From the NCBI GenBank assembly GCA_015277795.1, contig CP063848.1, positions 1,240,001-1,304,000 of the forward strand: a DNA stretch of 64,000 nucleotides, given 5' to 3'. This DNA comes from Massilia sp. UMI-21. Its GTDB lineage: Bacteria; Pseudomonadota; Gammaproteobacteria; Burkholderiales; Burkholderiaceae_D. The position numbers and the translations under genes are program-made. The notes under the pieces were generated by a model. It was not told the DNA's origin. It did not search any database and saw only the letters and a list, made by a program, of their open reading frames with translations. How positions within the stretch are numbered: position 1 is the first letter of the stretch; each line of letters opens with the position of its first letter. This document shows positions 7,910 through 16,968 of this stretch, piece after piece.

Positions 7910-8752
7910 ATGTTGATCGCACAAGTATCCGACCTGCACCTGCATGCCGATCCCGCGCATCCGAACCTGGCTCGCTTGCATCGCGTGCTGGCGCACTTGG
8001 CCGCGCTCCAGCCGCAGCCCGCGCTGCTGGTGCTGAGCGGCGACCTGGCCGACGACGGCGCGCCCGAGAGCTACCGTCATCTCGAGCAGGCGCTGGCGGC
8101 CTGGCCCGGCCCGGTGCGTTTCGCGCTGGGCAATCACGACCGGCGCGAACCCTTTCGCACGGTGTTCGGCGAACGGCACTTCGCGCAAGGCTTCGTCCAG
8201 GGCCGCAGCGCGCTTGGCGGCCTGCAGGTGGTGGTGCTCGACAGCCTCGAGGAAGGGCGCCACGCCGGCGCCTTCTGCGCGGCGCGTGCCCGCTGGCTGC
8301 GGCAGGCCGTGCAGGAGAGTGCCGGGGCGCCGCTGCTGGTCTTCATGCATCATCCACCGGTCGATGTCGGCCTGGGCTGGATCGACCCGGGACCGGGGCA
8401 GGACTGGATCGCGCGCCTCGACGCCGCGCTGCAGGGGGCGAACGTGGTCGCCGTCTGCGCCGGCCATGTGCACCTGGGCGGCGTATTCCCTTGGGCTGGA
8501 CGGATGGTGGCGACCTGTCCGTCCTCGTCGTCGGACCTGAGCCTGGTGTTCGCCCCGATGGACGGCGCGCAGCCGGATGGGCGCCCGCTGGTGGAGCAGG
8601 GCGAACCGGCTTTTGCCCTGCACCGCTGGGACGGCGCCGGCCTGGCCAGCATCTTCGGCCGCTGTCCGCAGCGCGTGCTGGCGCGCTGGGATGCGGCGAG
8701 CCAGGGCGCGGTGGCCGCCATGCTAAAGGAAAGAAAGCCGGCGCCCGAATAG
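7910..8752 (+). CDS. Calcineurin-like metallophosphoesterase (CpdA-type)
   Basis: Dinuclear-metal phosphoesterase of 280 residues, resembling the class III cyclic nucleotide phosphodiesterases (CpdA/Icc). All five metallophosphoesterase motifs are readable: DLHLH near residue 8, GDLAD near 45, GNHDRR near 77, MHHPP near 147 and GHVHLGG near 187. The likely substrate is a cyclic nucleotide, but glycerophosphodiester activity is equally compatible. GAGGAG lies nine bases before ATG 7910. It stands alone between the protease terminator and a convergent channel gene. Confidence 0.82.
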   Translation: MLIAQVSDLHLHADPAHPNLARLHRVLAHLAALQPQPALLVLSGDLADDGAPESYRHLEQALAAWPGPVRFALGNHDRREPFRTVFGERHFAQGFVQGRSALGGLQVVVLDSLEEGRHAGAFCAARARWLRQAVQESAGAPLLVFMHHPPVDVGLGWIDPGPGQDWIARLDAALQGANVVAVCAGHVHLGGVFPWAGRMVATCPSSSSDLSLVFAPMDGAQPDGRPLVEQGEPAFALHRWDGAGLASIFGRCPQRVLARWDAASQGAVAAMLKERKPAPE

Positions 8753-8800
8753 GCGCCGCGGGAGGCGTGGTGTGCCGGCATGGCGCCCCACGCCGGCGCT

Positions 8801-9901
8801 TCAGGCGCGCTTGGCCTGCGCCACCTGGGGCCGGGTCTCGCGCACGGCATCGGCGAGCGTGTCGATGTCGGCGATATGCAGGGTCTGGGTCGGGTAGGCG
8901 AAGCCGATGCCTTCCTCTTCGAAGCGTTCGAACAGGGCGAAGTTGATCGCCTGCTGGATGTCCATGTAGACGCCGTAGTCGGGCGTCTGCACGATGTACA
9001 CGATCTCGAAGTCGAGCGAGGAGGCGCCGTAGGCCTTGAAGTGGGCGCGGTCGAATTTCACCTGCGGCTGGGCTTCCACCACTTCGCGCAGGATGCCCGG
9101 GATGGCGCGCAGCTGCGCCTTCGTGACTTCGTAGACGACGCCGATCCCGAACACGATGCGGCGGGTCTGCATGCGCTTGAAGTTGCGGATCCGGCTGCCC
9201 AGCATGTCGCTGTTGGAAAACACGATCTGCTCGCCGCCGAGGCCGCGGATGCGGGTGGTCTTCAGGCCCACGTATTCCACCGTGCCGACCAGGTCGTCCA
9301 CGCCGATGAAGTCGCCGACCTCGAAAGGCTTGTCGAGCACGATCGAGAGCGACGAGAACAGGTCGCCCAGGATGTTCTGCATGGCCAGGGCGACCGCCAC
9401 GCCGCCGATGCCGAGACTGGCCACCAGGGTCGTGATGTTGACGCCGAAGTTATCGAGGATCATCAGGGCGATCACGGCCCAGATGAAGGTGCGCGCCACG
9501 AAGCCGAGCGCGGCGGTCGAGGTGGTGGAGGCGGCGTCCTCGCCGCTGCGGCGCGTGCGGTAGAAATGCAGCCAGCCGTGCACGGCGACATCGCCCCAGC
9601 GCGCCATCTGCAGCAGCAGGGCGGTCACCGCCAGGTGCGACAGCAGGGTGACGGTCTTCTCTGGCAAGCTCAGCCAGTGCGAGCCGGTGTAGATGCCCAT
9701 GGCCAGCATGAACAGCGGATGGGTGGCCGCCAGCACGCGCGCGGCCAGGTCGTCCAGCCAGGTGGCGGTGCGGGTGGCGAACGACTCGATGCGTCGCACC
9801 AGCACTTTCCGGGCTATATACAATAACAGGCAGGTGCCGAGGCCGATGCCGGCCGCAATCGACCAAGTAATCAAATCATTGTTCCAAAGAACATAGTTCA
9901 T
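8801..9901 (-). CDS. Small-conductance mechanosensitive channel, MscS family
   Basis: Inner-membrane channel of 366 residues that opens under tension to release solutes in hypo-osmotic shock. Four N-terminal hydrophobic helices precede the pore-lining helix and the MscS beta domain (VASLGIGGVAVALAMQNILG, then LDKPFEVGDFI). It is longer than E. coli MscS (286), with one extra helix pair. ATG 9901 is chosen because GAGAGGAAG lies just upstream; the longer frame to 10168 crosses the upstream intergenic region. It is divergent from the DUF389 gene. Confidence 0.9.
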   Translation of the reverse strand: MNYVLWNNDLITWSIAAGIGLGTCLLLYIARKVLVRRIESFATRTATWLDDLAARVLAATHPLFMLAMGIYTGSHWLSLPEKTVTLLSHLAVTALLLQMARWGDVAVHGWLHFYRTRRSGEDAASTTSTAALGFVARTFIWAVIALMILDNFGVNITTLVASLGIGGVAVALAMQNILGDLFSSLSIVLDKPFEVGDFIGVDDLVGTVEYVGLKTTRIRGLGGEQIVFSNSDMLGSRIRNFKRMQTRRIVFGIGVVYEVTKAQLRAIPGILREVVEAQPQVKFDRAHFKAYGASSLDFEIVYIVQTPDYGVYMDIQQAINFALFERFEEEGIGFAYPTQTLHIADIDTLADAVRETRPQVAQAKRA

Positions 9902-10203
9902 AGTCTTCCTCTCATTGTCATCCTTTCTATCGGTCCCAGGCTGGTGGATGCAGGTGCGAGCGCCCGGGGCGGTGTGGCGAATCGCGCCGGCGAGGGCGCA
10001 GTGATTGCCAAGAGGGTAATTGAATAAAGCAAGAGCCGGCGCAAGCGGCGACACGGCCAGCCTCCCAGTATAACAGGACAGTACATTTGTCCAAATGCAT
10101 GTTCTTGATAGGAAGTAGAAGAAGGAGTTTTTTTGCCGGAAACACGCTGGTATGATGGCCGGCCACAATCAAGCACTGCCTCCCCCAGCAGCATCCGGCC
10201 ATC

Positions 10204-11586
10204 ATGAGCGAAACCGAAAAATTCTTTGCCCCCCAGACCGAGGGGCCCATCACACACCGCTTCAGCCTGCTGTACGACAAGGCCGATGACGACGTCATCG
10301 ACTACAGCTTGCGCTCCGGCATCGAGCTGCGCGGCGCCACCCCCTGGATTCTCATGTTCGCGATCCTGGTGGCGTCGATCGGGCTGAACATCAATTCGCC
10401 TGCCGTGATCATCGGCGCCATGCTGATTTCACCGCTGATGGGGCCGATCGTCGGCATCGGCTACGGCATCGGCATCTACGATTTCGCACTGATTCGCCGC
10501 TCGCTCGCCAATCTCGGCATCGCTGCCGTGATCAGTTTGGCGACCTCGACCTTGTACTTCCTCGTGACCCCGCTCGACGAGGCGCAGTCGGAACTGCTGG
10601 CGCGCACCACGCCCACCCTGTGGGACGTGCTGATCGCGCTGGCCGGCGGGCTGGCCGGCATCATCGGCATGACCCGGCGCGAGAAGTCCAACGTGATCCC
10701 GGGCGTGGCCATCGCTACCGCCCTGATGCCGCCGCTGTGCACGGCCGGCTACGGCCTGGCCAACGGCAACTGGGCGGTCTTCGGCGGCGCTTTCTACCTG
10801 TTCTCGATCAACTGCGTGTTCATTGCCGTCTCTACCGTGATCGTGATCGAATACCTGCGCCTGCCGCACCGCAAGTTCGTGGACCAGGTCGTCGAACGCC
10901 GCGTCAAGCGCACGCTGCTGACGGTCGTGTTGCTGACGGCCTTGCCCAGCATCTACCTGGCGATCCAGCTGGTGGACAACGAGGTGTTCGGCCACCGGGC
11001 CCGCGCCTTCGTGCGAACCGAATTCAGCGGCGGCACCTCGCACGTGGTCGACACCCAGCTCGACCCCCTGCGACGGCAGATCGAGCTGACCCTGATCGGC
11101 TCGCGCATGCCGGCGGCCGCGGTCGAGGCGATTCAAAAGCGCTTGCCGCAGGCCGGGCTGGATGGGGCGACCCTGGTCGTCAACCAGGCCGAGGACAGCC
11201 GCGTCGACGTCGGCGTGCTCAAGGCCGACATCCTGGCCGAGATCTATCGCGACACCCAGGAAGGCCTGCGCGAGCGCGACCTCACCATCGCCCAGCTGCG
11301 CGAAGAACTGGCCAAGCGCGACGCGCAGCGCAGCGCCTGGCGCGACACCGCGGTCGACATCCGCGCCGAGTTCCAGGCCCAGCATCCCGTTTGCACCGAC
11401 CTGCTGATGGGGGTGGCCATACTTCCCGCCGAAGGCGACAAGCCGGCCAACGAGGTGCCGACCCTGACCGCGCGCTGCAAGCGTGCGCTGGCCGCCGCCG
11501 ACATCCAGCGCGCCCAGGCCTGGCTGGTGGCGCGCACCAAGGCCGAGGGCGCGCGCCTGGTGCTGGTGCCGTGGAAGAAGCGCTGA
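10204..11586 (+). CDS. DUF389 family membrane protein
   Basis: Integral membrane protein of 460 residues. The DUF389 core (about residues 35-235) has several hydrophobic helices and the family motifs SPAVIIGAMLISPLMGPI and VIPGVAIATALMPPLCTAGY. After about residue 250 comes a soluble region including a helical stretch (ERDLTIAQLREELAKRDAQR) likely to be coiled coil. Molecular function is not established for the family. It ends in KKR inside a 26-base palindrome shared with the end of ktrA. ATG 10204 is the first start. Confidence 0.85.
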   Translation: MSETEKFFAPQTEGPITHRFSLLYDKADDDVIDYSLRSGIELRGATPWILMFAILVASIGLNINSPAVIIGAMLISPLMGPIVGIGYGIGIYDFALIRRSLANLGIAAVISLATSTLYFLVTPLDEAQSELLARTTPTLWDVLIALAGGLAGIIGMTRREKSNVIPGVAIATALMPPLCTAGYGLANGNWAVFGGAFYLFSINCVFIAVSTVIVIEYLRLPHRKFVDQVVERRVKRTLLTVVLLTALPSIYLAIQLVDNEVFGHRARAFVRTEFSGGTSHVVDTQLDPLRRQIELTLIGSRMPAAAVEAIQKRLPQAGLDGATLVVNQAEDSRVDVGVLKADILAEIYRDTQEGLRERDLTIAQLREELAKRDAQRSAWRDTAVDIRAEFQAQHPVCTDLLMGVAILPAEGDKPANEVPTLTARCKRALAAADIQRAQAWLVARTKAEGARLVLVPWKKR

Positions 11587-11599
11587 TCAGCGCTTCTTC
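11574..11599. terminator. 26-base perfect palindrome spanning two convergent stop codons
   Basis: The half-site GAAGAAGCGCTGA (11574-11586) is followed without spacer by its exact reverse complement (11587-11599). It contains the DUF389 TGA on the plus strand and the ktrA TGA on the minus strand. Each transcript would end in a stem followed by a TTCTTC-type tract, so it could act as a bidirectional terminator. The lack of a loop makes the active structure shorter than 13 pairs. Confidence 0.5.
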
Positions 11600-12288
11600 T
11601 TCTCGCCGGCCGCGAACAGCTCGATCTTCTTGGTGGGGCCGGACACGATCAGGAGGTCGGCCGGCAGGATGCGGGTATCGGGCAGGGCATGCTCGAAGTC
11701 TTCGTTGGCGCGCTTGACGCCGACGATGGTGACGCCGTAGCGCGAGCGCACATGGGCCTCGGCCAGGGTCTGGAAGTGGGTGCCGGGGGGCGCATGGATC
11801 TTGGCGATCGCGAAGCCGTCCTCGAATTCGATGAAGTCCATCATGCGGCCGGTAATCAGGTGCGCCACGCGCGCGCCCATGTCCGCTTCCGGAAACACCA
11901 CGTGGTGGGCGCCGATGCGCTGGGCGATCTGGCCGTGTTCCGGCGTCTGCGCCTTGACCCAGATGTCCTTGATGCCGAGTTCGGTCAGCACCATCAGCGT
12001 CATCAGGCTGGCGGCCAGGTCCGAGCCGATCGCGACGATCGCGTGCGAGAAGTCGGCCACGCCCAGTTGCAGCATGACGTTCTCGTTGGTGGAGTCGGCC
12101 TGGACCGCATGGGTCAGCCGGTCGCCCCAGAACTGGACCAGGTCTTCCCTGCGGTCGATGCCCATGACGTCGTGTCCCAGCCGCACCAGCGATTGGGCGA
12201 CCGAGCCGCCGAAGCGCCCGAGGCCGATGACCACGACACTGTCGCCCGCGGAAAACGCGAACTGTTCTGTAAAAATCCTACCCAACAA
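11587..12288 (-). CDS. ktrA: Potassium uptake regulatory subunit KtrA/TrkA (RCK domain)
   Basis: Cytoplasmic nucleotide-binding gating ring of a Ktr-type potassium transporter, 233 residues. The RCK-N Rossmann motif is VVIGLGRFGGSVAQSL, with acidic MGIDRRED after beta-2. The C-terminal RCK-C domain covers about residues 150-225. The start is TTG 12288, not ATG: AGGAG lies seven bases upstream, and it overlaps the end of ktrB by 11 bases, indicating translational coupling. No ATG in this frame would preserve the Rossmann N-terminus. Confidence 0.88.
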   Translation of the reverse strand: MLGRIFTEQFAFSAGDSVVVIGLGRFGGSVAQSLVRLGHDVMGIDRREDLVQFWGDRLTHAVQADSTNENVMLQLGVADFSHAIVAIGSDLAASLMTLMVLTELGIKDIWVKAQTPEHGQIAQRIGAHHVVFPEADMGARVAHLITGRMMDFIEFEDGFAIAKIHAPPGTHFQTLAEAHVRSRYGVTIVGVKRANEDFEHALPDTRILPADLLIVSGPTKKIELFAAGEKKKR

Positions 12289-13606
12289 TTGGATGCTCCT
12301 CTGGATAACGGTAAGGCATGCGGCGCTCGCCGAGGACGAGCGAGGTGGCGAAGGTGATGATGCCGACCCGGCCGATGAACATCAAGAGGGTCAACAGCAG
12401 CAAGCCGGCCGGCGGCAGTTCGGCGGTGATGCCGGTCGACAGGCCGGTACTGCTGAAGGCCGAGATGACCTCGAAGATGATGCGGCCGATCGGCAGGTCG
12501 GTCAGGCGCAGCAGGATCACCGTGGACAGCGCCACGATAATGCTGCTGAGTACCATCACGGTGATGGCCTGGCGTTGCATCGACGCGCTGACCCGGCGGC
12601 CGAAGGCTTCGGTGTCGCTGTGGCCCCGGATCTCGGCGATGACCAGCAACACCAGCACCGCCGCGGTGCCGACCTTGACGCCGCCGGCGGTGCCGGCGCT
12701 GCCGCCGCCGACGAACATCAGGAAGTAATGCACGGCCCAGGATTCCTGGGTCAGGGCGCCGATGTCGACGGCATTGAAGCCCGCGGTGCGCGCCGAAACC
12801 GACAGGAACAGGCCGTGCAGCACTTTCCCGGCCATCGACAGCGGCCCCAGTGTGCGCGGGTTGTCGTATTCGAGCAGCAGCAGGGCCACGAAACCGCCGG
12901 CCAGCAAGACCAGGGTGCCGGTCAGGGTCAGCTTGGTATGCAGCGACCAGTGGCGCGGATCGTGCCAGCGGTGGCGCAGGTCGTGCATGACCGGGAAGCC
13001 GATGCCGCCGAGGATGATGGCGCCCATGACGGGAATCAGGATCAGCGCGTCCCCCGCATAGCGCATCAGCCCGTCCGAGTAGATCGAGAAGCCGGCGTTA
13101 TTGAAGGCCGAGGCAGCATGGAACAGGCCGCTCCAGGAGGCCGCGTGCCAGTCCAGCCCATGCCCGAAGTGCAGCCGCAGGGACAGCAGGGCCGTCAGGA
13201 CCAGCTGGGACAGGAAGGTCACCGCGAACACGATCTTGGCCACGCTCGAGATGTCGCCCAGCCCGAGGGTGTGGGTTTCGGTCTGCGTCATCAGGCGCGT
13301 GCGCAGGCGCGGCGAGCGGTTGACCATCAGTCCGAGCAGCGTGGCGGCCGTCATCAGGCCGAAGCCGCCCAGCTGGAACAGCAGCATGATGGTGACCTGG
13401 CCGAACGGCGACCAGTAGGTGCCGGTATCCACCACCGCCAGGCCGGTCACGCAGACCGCCGACACGGCTGTGAAGAACGCGACGATCCAGGGGACGGGCT
13501 CGCCGGTGCTGTGCGCCGCCGGCAGCATCAGCAGCAGGCTGCCCGTGATGATCGCCAGCAGAAAACCGAGGACGACGGCGCGCGCGGGATGAAGGACTGC
13601 TTTCAT
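12278..13606 (-). CDS. ktrB: Potassium uptake channel subunit KtrB/TrkH family
   Basis: Ion-conducting membrane subunit of 442 residues, TrkH/KtrB superfamily. Four pore-loop filter motifs with the selectivity glycine can be read in order: VCVTGLAV, FNNAGFSI, ARTAGFNA and SSTGLSTG. Together they indicate four M1-P-M2 repeats. It precedes and overlaps ktrA, giving a two-gene K+ uptake operon; uptake would be driven by ion motive force and gated by nucleotide binding to KtrA. ATG 13606 is the only start near the first hydrophobic helix. Confidence 0.9.
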   Translation of the reverse strand: MKAVLHPARAVVLGFLLAIITGSLLLMLPAAHSTGEPVPWIVAFFTAVSAVCVTGLAVVDTGTYWSPFGQVTIMLLFQLGGFGLMTAATLLGLMVNRSPRLRTRLMTQTETHTLGLGDISSVAKIVFAVTFLSQLVLTALLSLRLHFGHGLDWHAASWSGLFHAASAFNNAGFSIYSDGLMRYAGDALILIPVMGAIILGGIGFPVMHDLRHRWHDPRHWSLHTKLTLTGTLVLLAGGFVALLLLEYDNPRTLGPLSMAGKVLHGLFLSVSARTAGFNAVDIGALTQESWAVHYFLMFVGGGSAGTAGGVKVGTAAVLVLLVIAEIRGHSDTEAFGRRVSASMQRQAITVMVLSSIIVALSTVILLRLTDLPIGRIIFEVISAFSSTGLSTGITAELPPAGLLLLTLLMFIGRVGIITFATSLVLGERRMPYRYPEEHPIVG

Positions 13607-13854
13607 GCGCAGTGCGGATGGGTGGTGCTCATCGTGTATGACCGTTCAATGATTCGTCAAGCGCAGCCCGGTGCCGCCCGCCGCGGCGGGGACGCTGGCA
13701 CGGGCTGTGCCGGGAGGCCGGGAAATGCACGCATGCCGGGTTGCGGCCATGCGTACGGGCGTGCGGATTATACGACGCCTTGCCGATGGGCCGGCACCCG
13801 GGGACGCACAGGCACGGCCGGCCATGCGGGCAGCCGTGCCGTTCGGGAGCGGAT

Positions 13855-14412
13855 TCAGCTGGACATGCGGCGTGCGCGCCAGCCCAGGCCGAGCAGGCCG
13901 GCGGCCAGCATGGCCCAGGTGTGCGGCTCGGGCGCCTGCGACATCATGCTCAGCTGGGTGTCGCTGGTCCAGTACAGGTGGCGCTCGCTGCTCATGCCGG
14001 GATGGAAATCGTAGGCGTAGTGCTGGTCGCCGGTGGTGATCAGGCGGCCGCCGCCGACCCAGCCTTCGGGGTCCTGGCCGTAGCTGCCGACGCTAAAGTG
14101 CAGTCCGGCATCCGGCGAGAACGAAAAACTGCTCGCGCCGCACTGGTAATACGCATTGCTGGTGGCGGCGCAGGCGATGTAGTCGAGCTCGCCGACTACC
14201 AGGCTCAGCAGTTCGTCCTGCTCCAGCAGGCCGTCGCTGTCCAGGTCGCGGCCCTTGAACGAACCGGAAATGATTTCCTCGGGCAGGAAGCTGTTCGACA
14301 CGCTGTCGTAGAAACCGGTGAAGGAAAAGCCCCAGGAAATGCTGGCGCCGGGGTCTGCGTGGGCGGCGGTGCAGCACAGCAGCAGGGCGCCGGTGGAAAG
14401 TAAGTGTTTCAT
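13855..14412 (-). CDS. PEP-CTERM protein with a canonical EF-hand calcium loop
   Basis: Exported 185-residue protein. The signal peptide covers residues 1-19 (TAAHA), and the C-terminus has the exosortase signature APEP, a hydrophobic helix (TWAMLAAGLLGLGW) and RARRMSS. Residues 56-67, DLDSDGLLEQDE, form a textbook 12-residue EF-hand loop with Asp at 1, 3 and 5, Gly at 6 and Glu at 12, so calcium binding is likely. Otherwise the body is unrecognised. No exosortase is nearby. Confidence 0.82.
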   Translation of the reverse strand: MKHLLSTGALLLCCTAAHADPGASISWGFSFTGFYDSVSNSFLPEEIISGSFKGRDLDSDGLLEQDELLSLVVGELDYIACAATSNAYYQCGASSFSFSPDAGLHFSVGSYGQDPEGWVGGGRLITTGDQHYAYDFHPGMSSERHLYWTSDTQLSMMSQAPEPHTWAMLAAGLLGLGWRARRMSS

Positions 14413-14511
14413 CTAAAACCTCGAGCAAAAAACAGGGCGCCGATTGAAACGTGACGTGACCAGCCTACTCCTGTTCGCCCGATACTGTCGCGCTCTCTTG
14501 TGGAGATTCCC

Positions 14512-14527
14512 GCATTGTGTCGTGCCA
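14512..14527 (-). promoter_or_regulatory. Possible sigma-54-like element upstream of the second PEP-CTERM gene
   Basis: On the minus strand a perfect -24 box TGGCACG is followed by ACACA and ATGC. The GC falls one base further away than the strict spacing of RpoN promoters. It is embedded in an inverted repeat TGTCG/CGACA. It is listed because the first PEP-CTERM gene has a properly spaced version. Confidence 0.3.
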
Positions 14528-14578
14528 GCGCGACAGCAAAGTAACATTGCTCTTGGAAATGTTTACGTCGGGCTGCGC

Positions 14579-15049
14579 TCAGGCGCCGCCGCCGTAGCCG
14601 TTCTGGCGCCAGGCTTCGTACACGACCACGGCCACCGTGTTGGACAGGTTCAGGCTGCGGTTTCCGGGCCGCATCGGCAGGCGGATGCGCTGGGCGGGCG
14701 GGAAGCGCTCGCGCAGCGCCGGGTCGAGGCCGCGCGATTCGGCGCCGAACACGAACACGTCGCCCGGCTGGAAGCGGGCATCGGCGAACGGCGCGGAGCC
14801 GTGGGTGGTCAGCGCGAACATGCGCGCCGGGTCAGGCTGCGCATCCGCCAGGAAGGCCTCCCAGTCCTTGTGCACCTTCATGCTCGCGTAATCGTGGTAG
14901 TCCAGTCCCGCTCGGCGCATCTTGGCATCGTCGAGCGGGAAGCCGAGCGGTTCGATCAGGTGCAGCTGGACACCGGTGTTGGCGCACAGGCGGATGACGT
15001 TGCCGGTGTTCGGCGGGATTTCTGGTTCGACCAGTACGACATGGAACAA
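14579..15049 (-). CDS. trmL: tRNA (cytidine/uridine-34-2'-O)-methyltransferase TrmL
   Basis: SPOUT-fold enzyme methylating the ribose at wobble position 34 of leucine tRNAs, 156 residues. Motifs: EPEIPPNTGNVIRLCANTG at the N-terminus, VFGAESRGL in the middle and the knot segment RIRLPMRPGNRSLNLSNTVA near the end. The start is TTG 15049: AGGAG lies six bases upstream and the resulting FHVVLVEPEIPPNTGN is the family N-terminus. The next gene upstream is comF, whose stop is 20 bases away, so co-transcription is likely. Confidence 0.93.
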   Translation of the reverse strand: MFHVVLVEPEIPPNTGNVIRLCANTGVQLHLIEPLGFPLDDAKMRRAGLDYHDYASMKVHKDWEAFLADAQPDPARMFALTTHGSAPFADARFQPGDVFVFGAESRGLDPALRERFPPAQRIRLPMRPGNRSLNLSNTVAVVVYEAWRQNGYGGGA

Positions 15050-15069
15050 ATCGTTCTCCTCTTTCAGTA

Positions 15070-15837
15070 TCAGTGGGGCGGCGTGCGGGCGAACACCAGG
15101 TTCGTCACGCGCACCGCGCCGGCGCGCTTGAGCACGCCGGCCAGTTCATCAAGTGTGTGGCCGCTGGTCATGACGTCGTCGACCACGCCGACGTGCCGTC
15201 CCGCCAGCGCCGGCTGGCCGTCGGCGACGGCGAAGGCGCCGCGCACGTTGCGGCGCCGCTCGCCCGGCGCCACGCCCGACTGGGCGGCCGTGTCGATCCG
15301 CCGTTCGGCCAGCCGCGGCGCCAGCGCAATGCCGAGCGAGGCCGCCAGCGGCCTGGCCACTTCGAGCGCCTGGTTATAGCCGCGCTCGACCAGGCGGCGC
15401 GGCCCCAGCGGCACCGGACAGAGCAGGTCCGGCAGCGCCAGTCCGGTACGGATACGACCGGCAAGTGCCGCAGCGCGCACACGGTCCGCCATCCAGGGGG
15501 CCAGCGCCAGCCGCGCGCCGAACTTCAGCTGCAGCACCAGCGCGTCGACCGGCATGACGTAGTCGCAGGCGGCCACGGTGGCGTCGAAGGCGGGCGCATC
15601 GGCCAGGCAGGCCCCGCAAACCCGGGCGCCGTCCCCGGCGCCGACCGGATTGGCGCAGCAGGGGCAACGAAGGTGGACGTCGCGGGCATGGGCATGCGAG
15701 CAGGCCGGGCAGACCGGCGCGTCACCCAGGGCGCCGCACAGGACGCAACTGGACGGAAGCAAGCTGCGCAGCACAGGCGAGAGCAGCGCCGGCAGCAGCT
15801 TGCCCGGCCGGCGCAGGGGATCGGAAAGCTGGGCCAT
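15070..15837 (-). CDS. comF: ComF family phosphoribosyltransferase-like protein
   Basis: 255-residue ComF/GntX family protein. The N-terminal part has paired cysteine motifs (CVLCG, CPAC, CPCC, CGAC) of a zinc ribbon. The C-terminal half is a phosphoribosyltransferase type I domain with PRPP-binding VGVVDDVMTSGHT. Homologues aid DNA uptake in competent bacteria (ComF) or use of extracellular DNA (GntX). It is divergent from the bioC-like gene, 61 bases away. ATG 15837 gives a complete N-terminus. Confidence 0.9.
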   Translation of the reverse strand: MAQLSDPLRRPGKLLPALLSPVLRSLLPSSCVLCGALGDAPVCPACSHAHARDVHLRCPCCANPVGAGDGARVCGACLADAPAFDATVAACDYVMPVDALVLQLKFGARLALAPWMADRVRAAALAGRIRTGLALPDLLCPVPLGPRRLVERGYNQALEVARPLAASLGIALAPRLAERRIDTAAQSGVAPGERRRNVRGAFAVADGQPALAGRHVGVVDDVMTSGHTLDELAGVLKRAGAVRVTNLVFARTPPH

Positions 15838-15898
15838 CTACTCGAATCCACGGGAGCATGTACACTCCGCCATTATCTCATTTGTCCGCACCACGACC

Positions 15899-16813
15899 AT
15901 GGCTTCACCGCAACCTTCCCGGATGAGCGCGCCGATCGACCAGGCCCGCGTCCGTTCCCTGTTCGCCCAGCCGGCCCGCATCGCCCCGGCCGACTTCCTG
16001 CGCCGCGAGATCGCCGCGCGCATGCACGAGCGCCTGCAGCTCGTGAAGATCGCCCCGAAGCAGGTGCTCGATGCCGGCTGCGGCACCGGGGCCGACCTGG
16101 CCCTGCTGCAGAAAACCTATCCGGCGGCCCAGATCCTGGGCATCGACGCCGCGCCCGCCATGGCCCGCGCGGCGAAGGCGCCGGCCGCCGCCACGCGCTC
16201 GCTGAACCAGATGCTCAGCCGTTTGCTGCCGGCCAAGGCCGGCGTGGATATCCTGTGCGGCGACTTCGGCACGCTGCCGTTCGGGACGAACGCGCTCGAT
16301 TTGTTGTGGTCGAACATGGCGCTGCACTGGCATCCGCAGCCGGACCGTGTATTCGCCGAGTGGCGGCGCGTGTTGCGGGTGGACGGGCTGCTGATGTTCT
16401 CGTGTTTCGGTCCCGACACCTTCACCGAGCTGCGCACCGCTTTCGCCGCCCTGGACGACACGCCGCATACGCTGCCCTTCGTCGACATGCACGATTTCGG
16501 CGACCAGCTGGTGGAGGCAGGGTTTTCCACCCCGGTCATGGACATGGAGCGCATCACGGTCACCTACGACACCGCCGAGGCCTTGCTGGCAGATGTGCGC
16601 GCGCTCGGCGGCAATCCGCTCGACACGCGCCGGCGCGGACTCATCGGACGGGCGGCGTGGCGGCGCGTGCTCGATGCCTTCGAGGCCCAGCGCCGTCCGG
16701 ACGGCAAGCTCGGACTGAGCTTCGAGCTCATCTATGGGCATGCTTTCCGTCCGGCTCCCCGGACCACGGCGGCAGGGGAGGCAATCGTGCGTTTCCAGCC
16801 GCGCAAGCCCTAA
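15899..16813 (+). CDS. bioC: Malonyl-ACP O-methyltransferase, BioC-like
   Basis: SAM-dependent methyltransferase of 304 residues. In biotin synthesis BioC methylates malonyl-ACP so the fatty-acid system can build pimeloyl-ACP. Motif I is VLDAGCGTGADLALLQ near residue 60, followed by the acidic ILGIDAAP; LWSNMALHWHPQPDRVFAEW is the typical BioC segment. ATG 15899 gives the family start (RVRSLFAQPARIAPADFLRREI). No other bio gene is adjacent, so substrate assignment rests on similarity alone. Confidence 0.78.
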   Translation: MASPQPSRMSAPIDQARVRSLFAQPARIAPADFLRREIAARMHERLQLVKIAPKQVLDAGCGTGADLALLQKTYPAAQILGIDAAPAMARAAKAPAAATRSLNQMLSRLLPAKAGVDILCGDFGTLPFGTNALDLLWSNMALHWHPQPDRVFAEWRRVLRVDGLLMFSCFGPDTFTELRTAFAALDDTPHTLPFVDMHDFGDQLVEAGFSTPVMDMERITVTYDTAEALLADVRALGGNPLDTRRRGLIGRAAWRRVLDAFEAQRRPDGKLGLSFELIYGHAFRPAPRTTAAGEAIVRFQPRKP

Positions 16814-16845
16814 TAACCTGCGGCAACAACACTGCCCGATTTTCC

Positions 16846-16875
16846 TTGAATAAAAATTACTGGTTTGTTTATAAT
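16846..16875 (+). promoter_or_regulatory. Candidate promoter of the cytochrome oxidase operon
   Basis: A -35 TTGAAT (16846-16851) is separated by 18 bases from a perfect -10 TATAAT (16870-16875). It lies about 275 bases upstream of coxB, so the transcript would carry a leader of roughly 265 bases containing the long hairpin at 16969-17005. Confidence 0.55.
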
Positions 16876-16968
16876 CAGTGGCTATTTTTATCGTCCAGAC
16901 GAAGAAAACGCTGAAAAAAGCGGCACTCTGGGCAGAAAATAGAAATGAATTGCAGCATCAGCAGAGCC

